Positions 1 to 5,473 of a stretch of 17,444 bases of DNA are shown here, in pieces. Positions within the stretch are counted from its first letter, which is position 1. Every line of letters begins with the position of its first letter. The position numbers were made by a program, and so were the translations under genes. A model generated the notes under the pieces. That model searched no databases and had not been told where the DNA came from. It saw nothing but the letters and a program-made list of their open reading frames with translations. Origin of the DNA: SURF-33 sp964598885 (lineage in GTDB: Bacteria; Desulfobacterota; Desulfobacteria; Desulfobacterales; Desulfosalsimonadaceae); contig CAZRES010000063.1 in NCBI GenBank assembly GCA_964598885.1, positions 1 through 17,444 on the forward strand, given 5' to 3'.

Positions 1-424
1 TTGAGCAAAAGAGTCCGATTCTAACCCCCGGTGTTGAAAATTTCGCATCTTCGCTGGCGACAACCAAATCGCACCATGCCGCAAGCTGGCAGCCGGCGGC
101 AGTGGCGATTCCCTGTACCTGGGCAATGACCGGCTGCGGAATTTCATGAATGAGCTGCATCATTTTCGTGCATTGATCAAAAATAGCTTTATATTCTTTA
201 ACTCCCGAATCGACAAGTTCAGATAAATTATGTCCAGCGCAGAAGTTTTTGCCCGCAGCCTTTATGATGATCACCCGGACGGATTCATCTGATGACAGTT
301 TTGTCAAGGCATCCGTCATCTCTTCAATTATTCTTTTGGAAAGAGCATTTACTGTTTTCGAGTTGTTTAGCGTGAGCGCGGCAATCGGACCTTCCGTTGA
401 GAACAGGATATCTTTGTATTTCAA
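1..424 (-). CDS. Enoyl-CoA hydratase/isomerase (crotonase) family protein, ECHDC3-like, partial
   Basis: The first 141 residues can be read; the C-terminus lies beyond the left edge. The start is a TTG at 424 preceded on the minus strand by GGGAGA about 7 bases away; there is no ATG nearby. Crotonase-fold landmarks are visible. The first oxyanion-hole loop is KNFCAGHNLSEL (residues 59-70), and the second lies in GIATAAGCQLAA (about 105-116). The following stretch, KFSTPGVRIGLFCS, is typical of the ECHDC3 branch (mitochondrial-type enoyl-CoA hydratase domain protein 3). Members of that branch often lack the usual catalytic glutamates, so an acyl-CoA substrate is likely but the reaction is not certain. 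It lies 50 bp downstream of the toxin gene on the same strand and has its own ribosome binding site. Family assignment is confident; the substrate is unknown. Confidence 0.87.
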   Translation of the reverse strand, partial: MKYKDILFSTEGPIAALTLNNSKTVNALSKRIIEEMTDALTKLSSDESVRVIIIKAAGKNFCAGHNLSELVDSGVKEYKAIFDQCTKMMQLIHEIPQPVIAQVQGIATAAGCQLAAWCDLVVASEDAKFSTPGVRIGLFCS

Positions 425-474
425 TTTTTATTCTCCCACACAGTTCAAGTTATAAACGATGCCTGTTGTCCGCT

Positions 475-732
475 TCAGCGATAAATATCTTTTCTATGAC
501 CGACCGTTACCATCCATATCGTAAGTTCATCATCTTGAATTGAATAAACAATACGGTATCGTCCTTGGCGAAGACGATACCGTTCCTGTCCAGTCAATTT
601 TTCGCAACCAGGAGGACGAGGATCGTTTGCAAGGGATTGTATCCGCTTAAGGATTTTTCTCAGATCCTTTTTGGGTATACTGGAAAGATCTTTTTCAACG
701 GATTTTCTGAAAAATATGCTATATCCGTCCAT
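475..732 (-). CDS. RelE/ParE-family toxin of a type II toxin-antitoxin pair
   Basis: An 85-residue protein of normal RelE size. It shows the family pattern: a basic N-terminal helix region (RKSVEKDL, KKDLRKILKRI), the loop DPRPPGCEKLTG, the strand RYRLRQGRYRIVYSI (residues 51-65) and the C-terminal VGHRKDIY (77-84). Members cleave mRNA at the ribosome, using basic residues and an aromatic residue near the end; Lys45, Arg53, Arg60, Arg80 and Tyr84 are candidates here. The ATG at 732 lies inside the antitoxin gene, so the two genes overlap by 14 nt. A GAGG sits about 10 bases upstream of the ATG, consistent with translational coupling. No damage is visible, so it is probably functional. A ParE-like gyrase poison is the less likely alternative. 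Confidence 0.93.
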   Translation of the reverse strand: MDGYSIFFRKSVEKDLSSIPKKDLRKILKRIQSLANDPRPPGCEKLTGQERYRLRQGRYRIVYSIQDDELTIWMVTVGHRKDIYR

Positions 733-952
733 TTTTTTTGAGCCTCTTCACCATTTCATCGTAGCTGAGCAGAGGCTCATTGGCACGATTTTCGAATGCT
801 GCAAGATCTTCGGCGTCTTCGGCGAGGGCTTTTTTAACGGCCGTATTGACAAGATCCGAGATGGACCTTGATGTTTCTAAAGCTTTTACTTTAAGGGCTT
901 TATGAACGACCTCATCCAGATAAATTGTGGCACGCTTAACGGTTGTTTCCAT
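719..952 (-). CDS. Ribbon-helix-helix (CopG/RelB-like) antitoxin
   Basis: A 77-residue antitoxin. The chosen start is the ATG at 952, because a near-perfect GGAGGTGA lies 5 bases upstream. An in-frame ATG at 991 would put the start inside the -10/repeat region of the promoter, so it is rejected. Residues 5-45 (VKRATIYLDEVVHKALK, then ETSRSISDLVNTAVKKAL) form a classic ribbon-helix-helix: one DNA-binding strand and two helices. The acidic tail (AEDAEDLAAFENRANEPLLSYDEMVKRL) would wrap the toxin. By analogy with other RHH antitoxins it should bind its own promoter, probably at the three 8-bp repeats at 982-1005. The last bases contain the toxin start. Confidence 0.92.
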   Translation of the reverse strand: METTVKRATIYLDEVVHKALKVKALETSRSISDLVNTAVKKALAEDAEDLAAFENRANEPLLSYDEMVKRLKKNGRI

Positions 953-978
953 AATGTCACCTCCATTCGTTTGGAGAC

Positions 979-1007
979 AGCATAACGTCATAACGTCTAA
1001 ACGTCAA
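979..1007 (-). promoter_or_regulatory. Toxin-antitoxin promoter with overlapping operator repeats
   Basis: On the minus strand a -35 TTGACG (1007-1002) and a -10 TATGCT (984-979) are separated by exactly 17 bp. The predicted transcript would begin near 972, leaving a leader of about 20 nt with the GGAGGTGA ribosome site. The spacer is filled by three tandem 8-bp units, so a bound repressor would block RNA polymerase. Confidence 0.72.
982..1005. repeat. Three tandem 8-bp repeats, likely antitoxin operator
   Basis: The plus strand reads ATAACGTC (982-989), ATAACGTC (990-997) and TAAACGTC (998-1005): two identical copies and one with two changes at its start, with no gaps. Ribbon-helix-helix repressors usually bind short half-sites spaced about 8-10 bp apart as neighbouring dimers. 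The array sits between the -35 and -10 elements of the TA promoter, so autoregulation is the simplest reading. Confidence 0.7.
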
Positions 1008-1018
1008 GAAGTTTTTTT

Positions 1019-1056
1019 AGCTAACGGCATGCAGCTGAGCCGCGGCGGTGTTAGAC
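1019..1056 (-). repeat. attC-like site, short or degenerate
   Basis: On the minus strand, just after the stop of the 195-aa ORF, GTCTAAC (1056-1050) matches the integron attC R'' consensus RYYYAAC. GTTAGCT (1025-1019) nearly matches the R' consensus GTTRRRY. The outer arms CTAAC and GTTAG are complementary. The right half, CGGCTCAGCTGCATGCCGTTAG split over 1041-1021, resembles the L'/R' half of many cassette attC sites. At 38 bp it is shorter than known functional attC sites (about 55 bp or more), so it is degenerate or fortuitous. Confidence 0.25.
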
Positions 1057-1063
1057 AACCGGC

Positions 1064-1651
1064 CTATACAGCGGACGTATCGCACTCATCAATGCGTTCA
1101 CGCGGCTGCGGTCCTGCTCGCAAAAGGGATAGCATGTTGAAACGGCACACGGCCTGCTGAACGAGGATGTGAGAACGCTTGCATTCTACGGAGAGCTTGC
1201 CGATGCTGGTCTCGGCGTCGAATTCGGGACGCTTCAGGTGACCGCGCACCAAGTGCTCGGAGGAGAATTCCAGTCGCGCTGTCGCCTCAGACCGGCTAAA
1301 CACTAATGCAACCTGAATTTCAAAGAGCGTATCAAAGAACTGCGGAACGTTTCGTAACCCCTCGATCAGCTTCGTAAAGCCGGGGTGCCGCACTAACTCG
1401 TGCAACTCGAGGGTGAGGGTGACAATCCGCCTGAGCTCAAGAAAAAACTGATGGTTCGCCTGTCTGAGCGGTCCCACCGTACCGTACTGATACACGAGCC
1501 ACCCAGGGTCACCAAGATACTTCGAGACGTGCCGTAACCCATCAACGAACGTTTGAGCGTCGAAATCGAGAGTACGACCGTCAAACGTCGGCAAGTGTTC
1601 GGCGAGTTCCAGTCGGTCGCTGTCGGAGAGTAGATCAAAAAGTCGTTCCAC
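1064..1651 (-). CDS. Hypothetical protein with a PD-(D/E)xK nuclease-like motif, possibly truncated
   Basis: A 195-residue protein of unknown family. Residues 60-120 look helical, with FFDTLFEIQVALVF at 105-118. They are followed by PEFDAETSIGKLSVECKR (142-159), which gives Asp145, ten residues, then Glu156-Cys-Lys158. This D-x10-ExK spacing on two consecutive strands, with Glu111 in a preceding helix, fits the PD-(D/E)xK nuclease core. Only about 35 residues remain after ExK, and they read as weakly structured basic sequence, so the C-terminal part of the fold may be lost. The start is the GTG at 1651, the first in-frame start after a TAA; no strong ribosome site is visible. It lies upstream of the TA pair on the same strand and between two attC-like ends. 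A nuclease role is inferred from the motif alone. Confidence 0.55.
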   Translation of the reverse strand: MERLFDLLSDSDRLELAEHLPTFDGRTLDFDAQTFVDGLRHVSKYLGDPGWLVYQYGTVGPLRQANHQFFLELRRIVTLTLELHELVRHPGFTKLIEGLRNVPQFFDTLFEIQVALVFSRSEATARLEFSSEHLVRGHLKRPEFDAETSIGKLSVECKRSHILVQQAVCRFNMLSLLRAGPQPRERIDECDTSAV

Positions 1652-1933
1652 GTCTTACATAATCACGGGCGTCTAATGATGAGATGAGCGGTGGACGATC
1701 CACCGATTTGTTCCAAGCCTTTTCCCGACCTTCATAAATTTTTCTTATTGAAATATCAACAAAAAGTCCTGGATTAATTATATTTTATAACGTATATTTG
1801 ATATGCTTTAGGAAAATTCTGCATAAGAATTACCCAAAACCATGATCGATACCCATACTTTGAAGCGGGGATCCGGTGGAATCCGAAGGCCCCGGAATTT
1901 TTAAAATAACTCAAAGACCTTGTCCCAGGGCTA
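1652..1933. other. Divergent AT-rich intergenic spacer
   Basis: No convincing ORF is present. The left part contains a perfect 7-bp inverted repeat CGGTGGA-cga-TCCACCG (1689-1705) next to ATTAGAC on the minus strand (1677-1671), which could be the other attC-like end. The middle (about 1740-1810) is very AT-rich and may hold further promoters. A 6-bp inverted repeat AATTCT-N5-AGAATT lies at 1815-1831. Nothing here is recognisable as an RNA gene. Confidence 0.5.
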
Positions 1934-1962
1934 TTGACTTCAGTAAACCGGTTTCATATAAG
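1934..1962 (+). promoter_or_regulatory. Sigma70-type promoter with a palindrome in the spacer
   Basis: TTGACT (1934-1939) and TATAAG (1957-1962) are separated by exactly 17 bp, a strong match to the -35/-10 consensus. The spacer contains the perfect 10-bp palindrome AAACCGGTTT (1945-1954), well placed for a repressor. Predicted transcription from about 1969 leaves a leader of about 60 nt to the membrane-protein ATG at 2030. Confidence 0.68.
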
Positions 1963-2029
1963 TGCCGTAACGCGGTCGAAAATCGTCTTTGAATCTCAGT
2001 ATTGCATCACAGGGAAAAATGAAATCATC

Positions 2030-3133
2030 ATGAGTGTGCGGTTTCGGGTCATACTTCTGGCCTTGATGTTGATGGCCCTTTTTTTCGGGTTTCTCGAACA
2101 GTTCGTGCCCCATGTGATCCCCTACGATTTTAACCGGCTTCATATATTCCTGTTTAATCTCTGCAGCGGCGGAACGGCCATTCTGGCGTTTACCGAGGGC
2201 GTGAACCGAAGTTCCAAAACCGTGGTTGTTTTTCTGGTGCTGAGTCTGATTTATGCTGTTCTCGCGTTTTTGGAGCAGTATATTCCGGCGGTGTTTCTGA
2301 CGCTGGGGCTGATCGCCTGTGTTGAACGCATACGGATTTCCCGGTTTTCCTTTTTTCCGTGGAATTTTTTCAGCAGGCCTGTCCATGTTTCGGAAAAATT
2401 CCATCACGCGGCCCTGCTCTGCCTGTCCCTGGGTCTTCTGATTTCCGGGCTGGTGATCCTCAATAATGAATTTTTTCATTGGGTCATGATGCCCAAGCTG
2501 CAGCTCAACACGTTTTTTCTGGGCTTTTCCTTTCCCGTATCGCTGATTACCATGTCGCTGATGTTTTCCTTTATGATCGACAAAGACCGGCTGGACCTGG
2601 TTCTGAAAAATCTGGGGTTCTGGATTGTCAACCTCGGGGTGATTATTTTTTTTGTGTTCATCATTTTTGAATGGCTCATGCCCCAGGTGGCGGTGACCCT
2701 GATCCTGGCTGTTGTCGTGGTGATGATCTTTTATTTATTTGTCACGCTGGGACAGAGAATCCAGCAGAAAACCTTCCTGGTTTCCGGCATGGGATTTTTG
2801 CTCTATACGGCCGTAACGGGCATTATTTATATTTTTTATGAAATGATGCCCGGCTACAGCCCGGATAAATATCGCTGGCTCTTGCGGGCTCATTCGTTTG
2901 CCTCTCTTTACGGCTGGAATCTTTGCGGGTTGGCCATTATCTGCCGGTATCATGATTTTCCCCTGCGGCTCCATTCCCGGTATCTGATTTACCTGCACTG
3001 GATCACCGTCATTTTTCTGGCGCCCCTGGGGACCTACTACCGCCATTTTGCGGTGCTGACCATGATCGGTTATGCGGCTTTGCTGGTTATGATTCTTTTT
3101 TCAAAAAATCAGGTCCGCCCGATTCGGGTCTGA
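2030..3133 (+). CDS. Polytopic membrane protein with about 12 transmembrane helices, family not recognised
   Basis: A 367-residue, very hydrophobic protein in the inner membrane. The ATG at 2030 is chosen because the longer reading starting at 1934 would begin inside the -35 box. The only Shine-Dalgarno-like AGGG is about 15 bases upstream, so initiation strength is uncertain. Hydrophobic stretches are seen near 6-23, 36-54, 64-97, 127-144, 160-182, 195-240, 247-270, 287-305 and 317-357. An acidic or His residue followed by an aromatic or amide residue and then Pro recurs: FLEQFVP (21-27), FLEQYIP (80-86), HWVMMP (151-156), FEWLMP (213-218) and YEMMP (270-274). This suggests tandem two-helix units of about 60 residues. 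Histidines at 38, 125-126 and 288 could bind haem or metal. Some stretches recall haem-copper-oxidase-like or NnrS-like proteins, but no motif proves this. It is a single-gene unit ending over the rluA-like gene. Confidence 0.7.
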   Translation: MSVRFRVILLALMLMALFFGFLEQFVPHVIPYDFNRLHIFLFNLCSGGTAILAFTEGVNRSSKTVVVFLVLSLIYAVLAFLEQYIPAVFLTLGLIACVERIRISRFSFFPWNFFSRPVHVSEKFHHAALLCLSLGLLISGLVILNNEFFHWVMMPKLQLNTFFLGFSFPVSLITMSLMFSFMIDKDRLDLVLKNLGFWIVNLGVIIFFVFIIFEWLMPQVAVTLILAVVVVMIFYLFVTLGQRIQQKTFLVSGMGFLLYTAVTGIIYIFYEMMPGYSPDKYRWLLRAHSFASLYGWNLCGLAIICRYHDFPLRLHSRYLIYLHWITVIFLAPLGTYYRHFAVLTMIGYAALLVMILFSKNQVRPIRV

Positions 3134-3917
3134 CGCGTGCCTTAAGATCCATCCAGCTCCAGGGCGGGTCGTGTTCCGAACAATCGGATCCGCTCCAGGG
3201 CCATTCCCGGGGAAAAGGGCATTTAAAGACCAGCTGATGGTCCAGGGTGGGATGAAAAACCGTGAGAGAGCGGGCCAGCAGGCCCAACTGCCGCTTAACA
3301 AGGGGTCGGGACGCGCCGTATCGCAGATCTCCGATCACCGGGCAGCCCATGGCGGCCATCTGAACCCGAATCTGGTGATGCCGGCCGGTTTCCAGGTCGA
3401 CTTCCACCAGGCTTTGGCCGGCGTTGGTCTCAAGAACCCGGAAAAAAAGCCGGGCTTCCCGGCTGGTTTCGGTGGGATCGTCCACAATGCGGGTGCTGTT
3501 GCGGCGGCGTTCCAGGTGATGCAACAGGACGCCCTCCGCTCTGTCGGGTTCTCCTTCGAGAATCGCCACATATTTTTTTTTCACGCGGCCGGTGCGGAAC
3601 TGCTGGGTCAGCCGGCCCGCCGCCTTTGACGTGCGGCAGATCAAAAGCACGCCGGCCACCGGCCGGTCCAGGCGATGGGGCAGGCCGAGATACACATCGC
3701 CCGGCTTGTGATAGCGCTCTTTGATCCACTGCTTGGCAAGTTCAATCAAGGTGATATCGCGGCTGATATCTTCTTGAACTAGAAGTCCGGCGGGTTTATA
3801 AAGGGCAAGCAGATGGTTGTCCTCATAAAACACCGGCCATTGGGGCGTATAAAAATAGGGAGCAAGTTCCGGCATGGATTCAAACTGTGCTGGTGGTTGA
3901 TCGCATAAAAAAATCAT
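3087..3917 (-). CDS. RluA-family RNA pseudouridine synthase
   Basis: A 276-residue pseudouridine synthase acting on rRNA or tRNA in the cytoplasm. The catalytic motif HRLDRPVAG (residues 81-89) holds the nucleophile Asp84. ALYKPAGLLVQ (38-48) and GRHHQIRVQMAAMGCPVIGD (178-197) are the other RluA signatures. No N-terminal S4 domain is present, so it is like the short RluA/RluC catalytic type. The last 40 or so residues after CPFPREWPW extend beyond the usual catalytic domain and overlap the convergent membrane-protein gene by 47 nt. The ATG at 3917 has no clear ribosome site; an in-frame ATG at 3875 is an alternative and would leave the domain intact. The modified uridine cannot be told from sequence. 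Its 5' end lies head-to-head with another RNA-modification gene. Confidence 0.92.
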   Translation of the reverse strand: MIFLCDQPPAQFESMPELAPYFYTPQWPVFYEDNHLLALYKPAGLLVQEDISRDITLIELAKQWIKERYHKPGDVYLGLPHRLDRPVAGVLLICRTSKAAGRLTQQFRTGRVKKKYVAILEGEPDRAEGVLLHHLERRRNSTRIVDDPTETSREARLFFRVLETNAGQSLVEVDLETGRHHQIRVQMAAMGCPVIGDLRYGASRPLVKRQLGLLARSLTVFHPTLDHQLVFKCPFPREWPWSGSDCSEHDPPWSWMDLKARVRPESGGPDFLKKES

Positions 3918-3967
3918 ATTGTTATGATATTTTAAATTTTAAAAATATAATTCGGTTTAATAAACAC
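3918..3967. promoter_or_regulatory. AT-rich divergent promoter region
   Basis: About 50 bp of extremely AT-rich DNA lie between two divergent RNA-modification genes. A perfect TATAAT (3946-3951) points toward the RsmG-SpoU gene and would give transcription only about 10 nt before the ATG at 3968, i.e. a very short leader. No good -35 is at the right distance. On the other strand TATCAT lies just before the pseudouridine synthase. Only the composition and the -10 element are firm. Confidence 0.4.
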
Positions 3968-5473
3968 ATGCCATCCAAAACAAAACCGCCGAAGCGAACA
4001 TCGAGCCAATATGACCGGCAGGACATGATCCGGCTTTTAGAGCGGTGCGGCATTGTGCTGTCGGCGCATCAGGCCGCAATGCTCTGGTCATATCACAATC
4101 TGCTGCGGCAATACAATCCGGATTTGAATCTCACCCGGATCCATAATTTTGAAAGCATGGTGCTCAAACTCTATGCGGATTCCATTCTTCCGGGGACGCT
4201 GATGAACATCCCCTCTCCTTTGATGGACCTTGGATCCGGTCCCGGAATGCCGGGAATTCCATTAAAAATCGCCTTTCCAGAACTTAACGTAATACTTGCG
4301 GAAACAAGATCAAAACGTACGGATTTTTTAAAAAAAGTTTCAGATGATCTTGGGCTTGAAAATCTATCGGTTGTGTCCGGAAGCATCACCCCATCGTTTA
4401 CAGAATCGGTCAATGCGGTGATCACCCGGGCCGTTGAGCACATGGCCCTTACCCTGGAGCGGATCAGCGGATGCCTTTGCCAAAAGGGGCTTGCCATATT
4501 CATGAAAGGACCGGCATGCGATCCTGAAATCACCGAAGCCCTTGATGCGTCGGGGGACCATTACCGGCTGTTTTCCGATATTTCGTATACGATTCCGCAT
4601 ACGCCTCACGAGCGCCGTCTGGTGGTGTTCGAGCGCATCAGCGCGCCGGTCTGGCAGCGGGCAAGGGCCGCGGCGGCCCGTCATCCCCATCGAATGATTG
4701 AAAGCGCAGACAATGCCCTGTTCAAGCAATTGAAAAAACTCCGCTTTGGTCGGGGAATCCGCAAGCACCAGGCAGCTCTTGTATCCGGCTCCAAAATCAC
4801 GCAGGAAATTCTGCGTAAATTTCCGGAGCGCTGTCTGGCCTGGATCAGCCGGGAACATCAGCCGCCGGGTTCTGATTTGCCTCGAAATACGGCATGGTAT
4901 CAGCTTTCGGCCCCTTTGTTTCAGGAGCTCGACGAGTTTGGCACCAATTCTCCCATTTTGATGGTATCTACCCCGGAGATCCTGCCCTGGAGTCCGGATG
5001 CTGGTTTTGCGCCGGGCTGCACGTTGCTGGTGCCGTTTCAGGACCCGGAAAATGTCGGGACCGTGATTCGCTCGGCGGTAGCTTTTGGCGTCACCCGCAT
5101 CATTCTGCTGGCCGAAAGCGCCCATCCTTTCCATCCCAAGGCGGTGCGGGCTTCGGGGGGAGCGGTCTTTCATGCGGAATTGCAAGAAGGCCCTTCCCTG
5201 CTGGATCTTTCTCCCAATGACGACATCATCGCCCTTTCCGCCGACGGTGCGGATCTCACCTCCGGTTCGTTTCCGTCGGCCTTCGGGCTGATTGCCGGCA
5301 TGGAGGGTCCCGGGCTTCCGTTGCATTTGAGAAAAAACGCAGTCTCCATACCCATTGCATCAACGGTGGAGTCTCTTAATGCTGCTGCTGCCGCCGCCAT
5401 TGCTCTTTTTGTCTGGTCCCGATCCGCCAGAAGAGCCGAACCGTCGGTACGACCGGGAGACGCGGATAAATGA
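3968..5473 (+). CDS. Fused RsmG (16S rRNA m7G methyltransferase) and SpoU/TrmH 2'-O-methyltransferase
   Basis: A 501-residue protein joining two unrelated RNA methyltransferases. Residues 1-225 are RsmG-like (m7G527 of 16S rRNA): LNLTRI (53-58), the SAM-binding DLGSGPGMPGIPLKI (87-101), AETRSKRTDFLKKV (111-124), RAVE (154-157) and FMKGP (178-182). Residues 240-300 match the L30e-like substrate-binding domain of SpoU enzymes (ADNALFKQLKKLRFGRGIRK, LVSGSK). Residues 345-485 are a SPOUT knot: motif 1 PENVGTVIRSA (360-370), motif 2 LIAGMEGPGLP (441-451), motif 3 IPIASTVESLNAAAAAAIALF (461-481). Both halves keep their key residues, so both may be active. The ATG at 3968 is chosen because the longer reading runs back into the AT-rich promoter; no ribosome site is visible. 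The stop overlaps the next start (ATGA). The SpoU target is unknown. Confidence 0.93.
   Translation: MPSKTKPPKRTSSQYDRQDMIRLLERCGIVLSAHQAAMLWSYHNLLRQYNPDLNLTRIHNFESMVLKLYADSILPGTLMNIPSPLMDLGSGPGMPGIPLKIAFPELNVILAETRSKRTDFLKKVSDDLGLENLSVVSGSITPSFTESVNAVITRAVEHMALTLERISGCLCQKGLAIFMKGPACDPEITEALDASGDHYRLFSDISYTIPHTPHERRLVVFERISAPVWQRARAAAARHPHRMIESADNALFKQLKKLRFGRGIRKHQAALVSGSKITQEILRKFPERCLAWISREHQPPGSDLPRNTAWYQLSAPLFQELDEFGTNSPILMVSTPEILPWSPDAGFAPGCTLLVPFQDPENVGTVIRSAVAFGVTRIILLAESAHPFHPKAVRASGGAVFHAELQEGPSLLDLSPNDDIIALSADGADLTSGSFPSAFGLIAGMEGPGLPLHLRKNAVSIPIASTVESLNAAAAAAIALFVWSRSARRAEPSVRPGDADK

Noticed and set aside
430..474. A third attC-like site after the toxin gene
   Set aside because: The sequence here does not match RYYYAAC or GTTRRRY arms with complementarity, so the TA pair is not bracketed on this side.
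1934..2029. N-terminal extension of the membrane protein
   Set aside because: It would begin inside the -35 element of a strong promoter. The hydrophobic start follows directly on the ATG at 2030.
3118..3128. CCCGA-T-TCGGG hairpin as a terminator between convergent genes
   Set aside because: The stem is only 5 bp, and the nearest T-run lies about 13 bases beyond it on one strand and is absent on the other.
3171..3629. A 152-codon plus-strand frame
   Set aside because: It is antisense to the pseudouridine synthase catalytic domain.
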